Positions 1 through 9,832 of a stretch of DNA of 64,000 nucleotides are shown here, piece after piece. Position 1 is the stretch's first letter. Each line of letters starts with the position of its first letter. A program made the position numbers and the translations under genes. The notes below the pieces were generated by a model. The model was not told the origin of the DNA. It was given only the letters and a program-made list of their open reading frames with translations, and did not search any database. Source of the DNA: Ostrinia nubilalis (Eukaryota; Arthropoda; Insecta; Lepidoptera; Crambidae); assembly GCF_963855985.1 (NCBI RefSeq), contig NC_087091.1:17056154-17120153 (forward strand). Reading direction: 5' to 3'.

Positions 1-432
1 AAAATCCCATTATAATGTCATTATATCCTATAACTGTCAAATACGGACATGTCGGCATCAATAAATGTGTTGTCAGTAATCAAACCGCACCTGACTCCCA
101 AATATCGGGAATCAGCAGCCGCCGGGCTAATGAAGATCGTGTTACGGTGACAAATTGCGCGATATACATCCTACCGACCAACTGGCATGTGACAGTATCC
201 TGCTACTAATTGAAACTTTAGGTCCTACCGACCGAGCTATGACTTTGTGATGATGATGATGCGTGAAAAACTGAAAATAATATCGCACTTAAAAGATCCA
301 GTGATATGAAAGAATTAGAAAGACTCTCTGGACTCGGAGGTTTGGATTTACACCCCAGGTGATGGGACACATGTGTTAGCTGAAGTATTTGGTAAAAACA
401 TTGGCAGATACCAATCATGAAATGATCCCATT
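1..432. other. Anonymous sequence, no gene seen
   Basis: Short open stretches only, with no recognisable protein, RNA or repeat signature. Probably intergenic or intronic. Confidence 0.4.
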
Positions 433-559
433 AGGCGGACCGACGATCTGGTGAAGGTCGCGGGAGGTGCCTGGATGCGGGCGGCGCAGGACCAATCGTT
501 GTGGAAATTCTTGGGAGAGGCCTTTGGACGTCATTTGGCTGAAACGAATGAACGAATCA
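433..559 (+). mobile_element. RTE-like LINE 3' end fragment
   Basis: Read on the plus strand this encodes the end of a LINE ORF: R-T-D-D-L-V-K-V-A-G-G-A-W-M-R-A-A-Q-D, then S-L-W-K. It is followed by a stop region and an AACGAATGAACGAA tail. This C-terminal block is common in lepidopteran RTE-type non-LTR retrotransposons (recognised from memory). The usual V-Q-Q-W-T-S stretch is partly deleted, and no reverse transcriptase domain remains upstream, so this is a 5'-truncated dead copy. Confidence 0.6.
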
Positions 560-1062
560 TGTAATTATTCCGTGCTTTACGAGATTATCATCGATTGAGC
601 TAAATCGATACGTATATGACAAATAAAAAGTAAATTAAAAAGATACTCATGAAGGTTTTAAGATATGACACCAGGTCAAGAAATAAAGACACCATCTTTT
701 TAGGTAAAACCAATTTCGGACTTTTCCAGAGGGCAGAATTTAAAAGGATTAACTTATAAATCCGAAGGATTCCACGAGTCCCACGACCCAATCTCTTGAC
801 AGTTGGAATAGCCTATTCCAAGATCAATCAACAACTTTGGCCAACTTCAATCAAAAATTTTCCAATAGTATTATCTTCGGAAAGAATGGACCGGAGCTTA
901 ATGAACTCATTATAAAGTTGCTAAGGGTAGTGTTTGGAGTGGTTTAAATGATGGAAAATCGCGATTATTATTGCCTTTAATCAGAACACTATGGCACCCA
1001 TTTCTTAAAAGCGGACATGGAACACTCCGACACTCGGCAGTTCGATGCCAAAACTGATGAGC

Positions 1063-1390
1063 TATGGAAAATTGGTTCATAATCGGCGGAGATATTGCGT
1101 ATAAAAAAGTTCATCCCCAATTTTCCACCCTTGGGGGTGAAATATTTTCTTCAAATTCGCATGAAACCACCCTTTTGATATACCTATTCAACAAAAAAAT
1201 AATCGTTCAAATTGGTTTATAATCGGCGGAGATATTGCGTATAAAAAAGTTCATCCCCAATTTTCCACCCTTGGGGGTTGTTTTTTTTATTATTAAATTT
1301 AAATGGGACCACCCTTGAGGTATTACCTATACGCCGAAAAAAGATTTGTTCAAATCGGTTCATAATTGGCGGAGTTATCGCGTAACAAAC
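1063..1390. repeat. Degenerate tandem repeat, about 140-bp unit
   Basis: A module containing TTCATAATCGGCGGAGATAT, then a TTCATCCCCAATTTTCCACC segment and a (A)CCACCCTT segment, occurs near 1075 and 1218. A diverged third start lies near 1358. The first two copies are almost identical over about 60 bp. No coding capacity is seen. It is probably the internal or 3' repeat of a transposon; the adjacent 1400-1480 block (next entry) may belong to the same element. Confidence 0.55.
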
Positions 1391-1480
1391 ATAGAAAAAA
1401 AAAAAAAAAAAAAAAACATACGGGTCGAATTGAGAACCTCCTCCTTTTTTGAAGTCGGTTGAAAATACATAAATAATACA
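1386..1480. mobile_element. Non-LTR retrotransposon 3'-end-like segment
   Basis: A 22-base A-run is followed by a short block ending GAAGTCGGTTGAAAA. I associate this block with 3' ends of dispersed lepidopteran LINE copies. It directly abuts the tandem repeat at 1063-1390. The family cannot be named from the sequence alone. Confidence 0.3.
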
Positions 1481-2790
1481 CCCTTTTTAAGCTCATAGAT
1501 GCCAGCTTCACCATAACAAACAGAAATATGAGCCCACACCATTATATCACCGACACAGCATGAGCATAGCAATTACTCCGCTCACCGTCTGCACTTAGGT
1601 TCTCACGGTCTCCGCTAGGGGGCGCTAATTAATCGGCGACGACTTTTCATCCGTTGATTGGGTCGCGGGCGGAGGGATGTCATTTGAGGCCCCTCAGAAA
1701 TCTGGTGGGTCTTGGGACATTGGAAATGTCACGGAAAAGGTTAAGTATCAATCAAATTGTGGCCAGTATTCATTTGCTTTTTATTAGGGTCATTAAGCTT
1801 GAAATTAGTTGGTGATTTCTTAAAATACTTAACTGTATTAGAAGAATATAGTTTAACGGTAATTAATACTACCTAATGTTGATGTGAAGAACGTACCTTA
1901 ACTCTTAAAGTAAAGAGACATTTTGACAGGTTTACCTGTGGGTTTAATCTGGCACGCGTAATAATTCTCTGGTAAGTAACAGCTTATAGAGAGTAAAAAG
2001 GTATTGAACTAAAATTATCACCAAGTCACATCTGTACTTATTCGTCGTCTAGGCAAAGCGACTTAATTACATGAATAAATATTAATGTTTGTGCTACAAC
2101 TGAGACCGCGAGCAATTCTGTCGTGGTAAATAACATTGATAATGATCGTTTGCCAAACCTTTGTAACAAATCATGTGACCCAAAAACCAATCAAGATATC
2201 AAAGTACGTGCTAAAGTGCAAGAGCCTTTAAATGTTAATGTGCCAAACTTGCGTGCAAATATTTGAGTTCTCATCAATATGCGCATTATTTGCCAATCAT
2301 TGAACTTGCTCGAATATCCTGGATCTAGAATTTGGGATTCGATTTGGACTGCTTGCTTACATTGTTTTCCAAAAATCGTGACTTGGTTTTATGACTTGTG
2401 TCTTTAGGTACGTGAGCAAAAATCTTGCCTTTGTTCTTTATCAGAACACAAACTAATCCTCCATCGTAATTTTGCAGTGTGAACCTGTGCAAAGATTCAT
2501 CTCTATCAAAGATTATGAGTTATGATTATTAAACAAATATCACTAAAATCACACTGAGAAGTCCAATTAGGAAGGAAAGAGGAAAAAGGAAAAACCAAGG
2601 AAGGTTTAAGGCTATAACATCACCTTACGGCCAATAGGGGCGGAGCAGTAGAGAAAAATGTTGCAGAAAATATTATTCAAACTATTTTTACGCGTACGAA
2701 GTTTCGGGCACAGCTATGTATGGATAATCATCAACATTTATCCAATCATTTGTACACTTTGATATCACATAAAACCAACCTTTTTAAATA
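1480..2790. other. Anonymous AT-rich sequence
   Basis: No gene, RNA or clear repeat seen. A GC-richer patch at 1570-1690 has no long frame. Confidence 0.35.
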
Positions 2791-2798
2791 CCTTAATA

Positions 2799-2990
2799 AT
2801 GAATGCATCGACAATCTACTCCTACCTTCTTTCACGCTGTTTGGTTATGATTTACTGGTGCTTTCCCTTATCAGCACAGAATAATTATTGCGGCGTCCTA
2901 CCTCACGTACGTGGCCATAGTTTTGAAACGCTAAATGAATTTGAGCCCGTAAATTCCACCGCTGAGAATATCCGCCGGCCTCTGCATAAA
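2799..2990 (+). CDS. Possible first coding exon with signal peptide (unknown protein)
   Basis: I do not recognise this protein. An ATG at 2799 opens 64 codons, ending exactly in phase 0 at a GTAAGC splice-donor-like site (2991-2996). The frame stays open past the donor to a stop at 3060-3062. Residues about 13-26 (R-C-L-V-M-I-Y-W-C-F-P-L-S-A) look like the hydrophobic core and cleavage region of a secretory signal peptide. The following segment holds one cysteine and an N-S-T glycosylation sequon. No second exon could be found, and an 87-codon frame can arise by chance, so this stays tentative. It could be the 5' coding exon of a small secreted host protein. Confidence 0.22.
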
Positions 2991-3069
2991 GTAAGCATAA
3001 ATATCACGCGTTCTATCGGACGGGGTGAGGGCATATTGTATGGGCGACAGCGATTTTACTAGCTAGTTT

Positions 3070-4185
3070 CACTTTCTAGACACGCGGCAACGTGTCAAGC
3101 CAAGTTTAAGCAAAGGAACTGGGTAGCCAGCAGCGCAGAGTGTAATATTACACGAACCATTTGGTGCCACTTTTGACCCTTCTCTATTAGGTTTTACTTT
3201 AGCACGTCAAAGTAGAAAAAACTACCGGTAATATATCTATCTATCCGAACTGTTTATTGCTGTGTGTGGTATTTCCAGCTTGATATAAAATCGGCGTATC
3301 TTTAAAAAGGAACTGCTTTCTTTAAGAAAGAAACAGCTAGCTTGCTGACAAGGCAGAAAGTAAATAATTAAAAGAAGTTGGCGAATCCATTCTACCCGAA
3401 CCTCGTTTATTATGACATAATTTTAGAGTTATTTTTATAGAGCAACAATCTCTGCTCTACATTTTGGCGAACTATTCGCCAAACCGGTTTCTCGAACTTC
3501 GAATAGTTTGATCTTACCTTTCTAGTGCAGGATAACAATAATATCATTATACAGTAATTTTACAATAACATCGCTAGTCCTACCAGCCAAACCTCCTCCC
3601 AACCCCTACGTTAGCTAGGAGCCTGTAACCCTGAAAATTGCCATGAAGTAGTTAAAAAAGACCTTGAGAGTAGCCCTTCAAGCCCTGCAAATCGAGACAC
3701 AAGAAAATCAATTGTTACGCGGTCACATGCGACCGCTTAAGGATTGATGGAACAACCAAAATATATTTTATTTTGTCAAATCCGCTTTTCCTAGCACCCA
3801 AACCTCTCTCCTACCCCTACGTTAGCTAGGGGCCTGTCTGTATATTTCACGGGCGGCCTGCATTTAATAGCCTGGCGGTTCCCCGATAATTTTATTATCG
3901 GCTTTTTTTCTGCCGATGACGTGCCAGCCAGTTTTGCTTCAATAAAAATAATGGCGCTAGTTCACATTAAACTGCGGGGGTCCTTAGATTTGGAGGACAA
4001 GCGCACCTGTATTAGATATAGAGATTGGGATGAGGAGGGAAACCTTTATAAGGATATCATTTGATGTACAAAATTGCTAATATTCCCAGTAACCACTTCA
4101 ACTAATATATTATTAAAAATGATATGATACGACTATCAAAACTGTTACAGTCCAACGATCGATGGTCGATTGATGATTTTTTTTT
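3070..4185. other. Unassigned region, possible LTR-retrotransposon remnant
   Basis: Near 3466 the text CTCTACATTTTGGCG resembles an LTR end (…ACA) followed by a primer-binding site beginning TGG. A segment at 3655-3740 reads as a helical, glutamine-rich stretch once a stop is ignored, which could be decayed gag. No second LTR was found, so this is only a suggestion. The region also holds a direct repeat (3591-3631 and 3792-3837) and a hairpin followed by a T-run near 3883-3909. Confidence 0.2.
3591..3837. repeat. Short direct repeat pair
   Basis: Two copies of about 45 bp share CCCCTACGTTAGCTAG and GCCTGT, at about 3591-3631 and 3792-3837, roughly 200 bp apart in direct orientation. A few substitutions separate them. 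Function unknown. Confidence 0.5.
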
Positions 4186-4245
4186 ATATTTTTGGACAAT
4201 TTCACACAGCGCTATAATCTAGCCCCAAAGTGAACAACTAATATA
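4186..4245 (-). mobile_element. SINE family 1, 3'-end fragment
   Basis: The minus strand matches the 3' part of the SINE at 32134-32390: it shares CTTTGGGGCTAG and GCGCTGTGTGAAATTGTCC. Only the tail survives; the tRNA-like head is missing, as in a 5'-truncated insertion. Confidence 0.6.
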
Positions 4246-4785
4246 GCTTTAGTACGAGGGGCTAACGGGCCTATTAGTAATTTGTGTAATAACAAATTAT
4301 TAATAATCTTTAAAAAATATGCTTGTGTTATGTGGTATTGAACTGGCAACCTCTCGAATCGGTATTTCTGATTCTTACATTGCACTATGACTACCGAATT
4401 CGCCTTTTATCAATATTTTTGTCAAGGTTATATTTATTTTATCATCGATATCGACAGTTACTTCAGCTATCTAATCAACAATTAAAAAGTAGCCTTATGG
4501 ACCCCAAGGAGATTGATACAAACCCCTTACAAACTTGATAGAGACTACTGGTACTCAATCGCTAATACAGTAGGGGTTCTTAGACCTATTTGTAATAGCC
4601 AAAATAAAATCTCCTGTGGCGGACAGTTAATTGTTTATGGTAAATGAAATATTATAATGAGTTGATCTGTTTTTAATTACTTTTTGGGATATTTTTTGCC
4701 GTCTCATTCATAGTAGGGGCTAATAAAGAACTTTTTTAAGTGGATAATATAACGTCAGTTAAAACTTGAAACCGACGATTATGAT

Positions 4786-4870
4786 TAAATTCAAATTCAA
4801 ATATTTATTTGCACATTAAGTCCTAAATAAGGGAATTTGCAACTACAACAAAAATAAATTGTATACCAAC
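4786..4870 (-). mobile_element. LINE-tail-like repeat, AAATTC tail
   Basis: Reiterated AAATTC followed by AAATATTTATTTGCACAT resembles the reverse complement of a LINE poly-hexamer tail and 3' UTR end, similar in layout to 50183-50395. Short and uncertain. Confidence 0.3.
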
Positions 4871-5386
4871 ATGGAGCAATAAATAATTTGAATTTGAACA
4901 TTTGATAAAAGAAATTAGATAGAGACCAACATTTAATAAATTCAATATCTTATTGTGTGTAATAATTTTGAAACGGGACTGCCGTAGAACCGCACAGGTG
5001 TTTACTTTTATAATTCTATGGCAATATGTAAATTTAAATATTCACACAATAAAAACCAACAAATCATATCGAACGATATCGACTTAACCAGCCGACCGTT
5101 ATTAATAGCATTTCATGGGAGCTAACCCTATAATTACCTTCAATATACAAATAATCATAGACGTGGTAGGTTCACTCTGTAAGTACCTGGAATCTGGACT
5201 TCGTTTACATATTGCTAAGAAAAATAAAGTTTTAGAAGTATCTTTTTTCTATTTTTACTGCATTCGTATTACCTCTTGGAAGTTCAAAATTAGTAACCGT
5301 TCAAATATTTTGTTTTATTTTGTTCGAAAAACATACAGTGAAACAATAACAGACTACAAACCACTGCTTAAGAAACTTCGCATATA

Positions 5387-7099
5387 CAGGGTGGCCAAAA
5401 CAGTGAGGTCTAAAAGAAAAATTTAGATTCCTTACATCAAGGTGTACCTAAATCACCCCCATGTATGTAATACGATTGTGCTTAGTTTAGGAGATAGAGT
5501 TAATTTTGTGATATTTTAAAATTTTGTGACCTAGTAGGCTTTAAACATTTTTATCTTTTTTTTGGGGTGGCTTTTCTCAGATTTCTTTTTTTCGACAGAT
5601 TTGTTATTAATTGCAGATGTTTGAAAAAAATAATCTCCTCCCTATCTTTGATTCAAGATACAAAAGTTTTGCTAGAAACATTAGAATTATGCTTTTATCA
5701 GAACACTATCAAATTTTCAACTTAAAAGTTTAAGTAAAAAAAAGAACTTCCATAGGTCCAAAACCATTTTAAAAACTGCGCCGTTTCCTGAACATTCATA
5801 ATAATACAAAAAAACATGTACTTCTTAATGGGCCACTATTTCCTGTAATCGGTCCACTAAAGTGGTAAGTCGGAGATTCTGTTACATGTTTTTGACTTTC
5901 TTAGAGTGAATTAATATTGGGAATCCTCTAAGTTTACATCACGTAGAACAGATTTAGAGCAGTAACTGGATAGAACATGTTTTTATTCTCAACAAGGAAG
6001 GTCTTGCCCTTCATCACACCTGGTGGAAACTGATGATTAGGCTGAAGGTGGAAGGGAACTTCAACTACAGAGGAACTATGGCTTCCCACCTCCAAATTCT
6101 GGAACACATTGTTATTTTAAGTAAGTTTTAATGAACATAAACCAAATATCCCTCCTTCTTCTTCTCACTGTAGTAGGTATTTCAAGGGTAACAGTAAAAT
6201 GTAACAACTGCCTCTGTCTTCAAGTGGTAAGAGGTAAGTTTCAGAGGTCCCGGGTTTGATTCCCAGTGGAGGTGAAATTTTCTGCTCGGTTTGGTTGGCG
6301 GTAGGGTGATCTAAGTCTGCCTGGCTAGCAACTCTATTTTCCTAAGTCTGTCACTATAACAATAATGTTAATAGCATTACTGTATTCCGGCATTTGGAGG
6401 TAGGAAGCTATAGTTCCTCTGTAGTTGAAGTTCCCTTCCACCTTCAGCCTAATCATCAGTTTCCGCCAGGTGTGATGAAGGGCAAGAGCTTCCTCGTTGA
6501 GAATAAATACATGTTCTGTCCAGTTACTGCTCTAAATCTGTTCTACGTAATGTAAACTTAGAGGATTCCCAATATTAATTCACTCTAAGAAAGTCAAAAA
6601 CATGTAACGAAATCTCCGACTTACCACTTTAGTGGACCGATTACAGGAAATAGTGGCCCATTAAGTACATGTTTTTTTGTATTATTATGAATGTTTAGGA
6701 AACGGCGCAGTTTTTAAAATGATTTTGGACCTATGGAAGTTCTTTTTTTTACTTAAACTTTTAAGTTGAAAATTTGATAGTATTCTGATAAAAGCATAAT
6801 TTTAATGTTTCTAGCAAAACTTTTGTATCTTGAATCAAAGATAGGAAGGTGATTATTTTTTTCGAACATCTGCAATTAATAACAAATCTGTCGAAAAAAA
6901 TAAATCCGAAAAAAGTCAACCCAAAAAAAAGATAAAAATGTTTAAAGCCTACTAGGTCATAAAATTTTAAAATATCACAAAATTAACTCTATCTCCTAAA
7001 CTAAGCACAATCGTATTATATACATGGGGGTGATTTAGGTACACCTTGATGTAAGGAATCTAAATTTTTCTTTTAGACCTCACTGTTTTGGCCACCCTG
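5387..7099. mobile_element. Long foldback element with TA target duplication
   Basis: A 1.7-kb inverted-repeat element. It begins CAGGGTGGCCAAAACAGTGA at 5387, ends with the reverse complement at 7099, and is flanked by TA at 5385-5386 and 7100-7101, as in Tc1/mariner-type insertions. The arms (about 5387-6117 and 6370-7099) are near-identical by eye, with scattered substitutions and a few indels. No transposase frame is present, so it must be non-autonomous. The inner part of both arms (about 5985-6110 and 6380-6510) is SINE family 2 body sequence, and the spacer carries that SINE's tRNA-like head. It could form a very long hairpin RNA if transcribed. Confidence 0.8.
6205..6510 (+). mobile_element. 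SINE family 2, copy within foldback element
   Basis: A tRNA-like head has a B-box-like GGGTTTGATTCCC at about 6252-6264. It is followed by a body including CTCGGTTTGGTTGG and a 3' block with CCACCTTCAGCCTAATCATC. The body matches the reverse complement of 61775-62106. It lies in the spacer and right arm of the foldback element. The A-box region is diverged, so it is probably not Pol III competent. Confidence 0.6.
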
Positions 7100-7215
7100 T
7101 ATGTATAGAATAACAGATATTATTTGTATTTGTAGGTAGCACATTGTGGGAGTTTTTAATATTTCAAAAGCATTTATTTTAAGACAATTAGGTTTATTTA
7201 AATAATTTAACAGAA

Positions 7216-7356
7216 ATGACAGATAGAGTCGAACCTAGCACCAATGAGCAAGTTCAACTCGACAATATGGTTGAAGTGTTGGAAAAATTGATGGTTCTAA
7301 TGATTGAGCCTACTACATTCATCTCCATATTGATAAACTATGACTCTGTCTTATAA
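7216..7356 (+). CDS. Small ORF, 46 codons, unknown
   Basis: An ATG in acceptable context (A at -3) opens 46 codons ending in TAA at 7354-7356. The peptide begins M-T-D-R-V-E-P and has an amphipathic middle (V-E-V-L-E-K-L-M-V-L-M). It starts 115 bp past the foldback element. Nothing identifies it, and an ORF this short is easily accidental. It is recorded because its composition looks more protein-like than the surrounding AT-rich frames. Confidence 0.12.
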   Translation: MTDRVEPSTNEQVQLDNMVEVLEKLMVLMIEPTTFISILINYDSVL

Positions 7357-7359
7357 ATT

Positions 7360-8358
7360 AAAAACATGACATCACCAATCCCTCTTTGTAATCGCTCATT
7401 TTACCAATACCGATATTTATTTATACGTTTAATGTCCCCCCATATCCTAGTTGTAAACAAAAAATGGTAATGATGTGCTATAAAACTTGCTTAACCGTAG
7501 ACTTTATGCCTTTGTGATAGAGGTTACGAAATAACAATAAAAACGTGATGCCAAAGTACAAAATAATCCAGTAATACCATTTGAATTTGCAAATCGTTCG
7601 CAAACGAAACGAAATTGTTTTGTTGGTTAAAAGCAAATTAATTAAACTTGCCTTTTCTCTTATAACCTGTTTATTTAAAACGCTAAGACAGAGTCAAAAA
7701 CCCGCCTCTCTTCTTTCTTGAATTTTCTGTAAAACAAAAACAGCTGAAGAAAATGATTCTTCTTTTATCTATTCACAATTTTATACTGATAAAATATGTA
7801 CATATAATAAATAAATTATAGCCTCTAGCTTTTGGCATTACGTTGCATCAGTTATCAGATTTTATCCTCATAATATTTGATAGAGCTACTGGAAGTAGAA
7901 CGTACTTGCTGACTTTTCTTGGCTACGGTCTTAATTCGGGTTCAAAATAGTGATGTGGGTGAATACAATAAAATAAAACGGTCGGTCGGATATCCCTTCG
8001 GTAGGGTTCAAATCGATTAGCAACGTGATAATGTACTTAGCGTGATAGCTGGGAACGGGGGGATCAGATGGATTAATTCGATACGTTCAGTTTTTTAAGG
8101 GACAGATAATTGAGATTTTAAAATTGCGAATGTTTTGTAAAGGTTCTGTGCTTGCCACATGGTATTTCACCGATTTTGATAAATAGGGTTGGTTTAACGT
8201 GAACTAATAGGATGATTCTACCCCAAATCTAGTTTATCTTTATATTTGGAACCTACATTAAAATATATGAAAAAATATGATTCCTATATACATAATTAGT
8301 ACATTCCTAATAAAGAATAAGTATGTGAACTATAACGATACGGCATAAATATTTTCCA
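7360..8358. other. Anonymous AT-rich sequence
   Basis: No gene or repeat recognised apart from simple AT-rich runs. Confidence 0.35.
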
Positions 8359-8680
8359 CTAGCGGCCGCCCGCGACTTCGTACGCGTGGACCCCGTTTTT
8401 CCCCGTTTTTAATATTTCAATATTATTTACGAACGTCAAAAGCAAATTTGAAAGATGGCGCTTTTTTGTAAATATTTTTCACGTCTTAGGTATTTATTTA
8501 TTGAAAGGTTTGTCACATCACATATCGTCATAAATTATAGCCTATATGTTATTCTGGGTTATAAACAATAATACTGTAAAGTTTCGTCGAAATCCGTTCA
8601 GTAGTTTTTGCGTGCAAGAGTAACAAAGATGTCACATCCAGACATCCATACAAAATTTCGCATTTATAATATTAGTAGGA
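8359..8680 (-). mobile_element. Non-autonomous Helitron-like element
   Basis: Read on the minus strand it begins TCCTACTAATATTATAAATG and ends in a GC-rich stretch with a small hairpin plus CTAG, the terminal pattern of lepidopteran Helitrons (5'-TC, 3'-CTRR). The internal motif TTCTGGGTTATAAACAATAA is shared with the copy at 20904-21094, so both belong to one subfamily. No Rep/helicase coding sequence is present. Confidence 0.55.
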
Positions 8681-9265
8681 TGTATTCAGGCAGCTCAGGC
8701 CTCTAGCTAGCAGAATCGACTCGGAACTAACCGAATTACAATTCGGCCCATTAACAGCCGTCTTTACATCTTACTTAATACAATGAACATCAAGACAAAA
8801 ACAAATACTAATTAATTCACCAATGTTATGACTGCACCTCTCATTACAACCAAGGTTTCGACACAGTTATGACATTTTTAAGGCACACCCAACGATCAAG
8901 ATCCATAAATCTTAAATCAATTACCATCGATCATTCCCAGCGTTTTGACATGACGCGCGACAAACGCACAAACTCAATTGCAAGTTCATAGCAAAGTAAA
9001 TCATTCAAAGCGCTCAACACCAAACGAATCGATTCAAAAAACTGCGTTCATTGAATTGCCAACAATGAAAATCGCTATAACAAAGCATCCGGTGATGCGG
9101 TCCAAGTGATGGGAAGTTAGAGAAAAAACATGTCTGAAAAGTCATTTTTTTTTTTTTTTTTTTTTATTTGTGGCAACCAAACCTCTCTGGGAGGTTTATT
9201 TCTGCCAATGTCGAGTGAAAAATATTGACATAGTTATCAATAGAACGTGGGTGTTTCAGTTCTAT

Positions 9266-9549
9266 TGATTTTTCATGGATTCCGTGGAGTTAAGTATGCC
9301 CGTAAGCAGGTTTCGAGACGCCACCGGGTCCAAAGCGGGTTGTTCATACGACAACCCACTCGACACTCGATGCGCGCTCAAATTCGAAGTATTTCAATGT
9401 TTTTTATAATTTATCACTTCACTGCACTTTAGAACACAAAATAACACCAAATTTGTACACTAAAGTCCATTAAATAATAAATTGAAACCATTAAAACAGA
9501 TCGACCATGCTTCCCGTTCAACTACCCTCCACGGAATCCCTGAAAAGTC
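9266..9549. repeat. Spaced inverted repeat around a GC-richer core
   Basis: ATTCCGTGGAG-containing sequence at about 9266-9296 is repeated inverted at about 9520-9549 (CTCCACGGAATCCCTGAAAAG). The core between them is GC-richer (9305-9385) and contains a small hairpin (GGGTTGT...ACAACCC). It may be a MITE or transposon remnant; no frame was identified. Confidence 0.4.
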
Positions 9550-9554
9550 ATACA

Positions 9555-9671
9555 TAGGCTGAGTTGCTGTTGGACTTCAACTTTGACAAACGTCAAAAAT
9601 CTGTCAAAACATACAAAGAGCACCGGTTATTGTCACTGTTACGGTTAAAATAAGGTGGTGCAACTCAGCCT
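9555..9671. mobile_element. MITE family A (GTTGCACC termini)
   Basis: About 117 bp. It has the family core TTTGACAAACGTCAAAAATC and CACCGGTTAT, and the right end GGTGGTGCAACTCAGCCT. The left end is diverged. Other copies lie at 12326, 20790, 27744, 31854 and 52169. Confidence 0.7.
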
Positions 9672-9712
9672 GAATGTCACAATCTTTGCAATCGACTCCA
9701 CCACGATCTTCG

Positions 9713-9832
9713 TTTGTTTTAGCTAAATGACGGCCACTGCTAAACATAAGATTTTCACAAAGACCGGTCTTGTATTGCCCGCATCCAGTAGCTTATCGCT
9801 ACCTTCACCAGATCGTCGGTTCACCTTGAGGA
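9713..9832 (-). mobile_element. RTE-like LINE 3' end fragment
   Basis: Minus strand carries the decayed LINE C-terminal block: the ACCTTCACCAGATCGTCGGT segment is the complement of the T-D-D-L-V-K-V codons, and GACGGCCACTGCTAAACA matches its 3' end. Several substitutions and indels; non-functional. Confidence 0.55.

Noticed and set aside
5115..5426. 103-codon plus-strand frame starting with ATG
   Set aside because: Its C-terminus runs into the terminal inverted repeat of the foldback element and the rest is low-complexity AT-rich translation.
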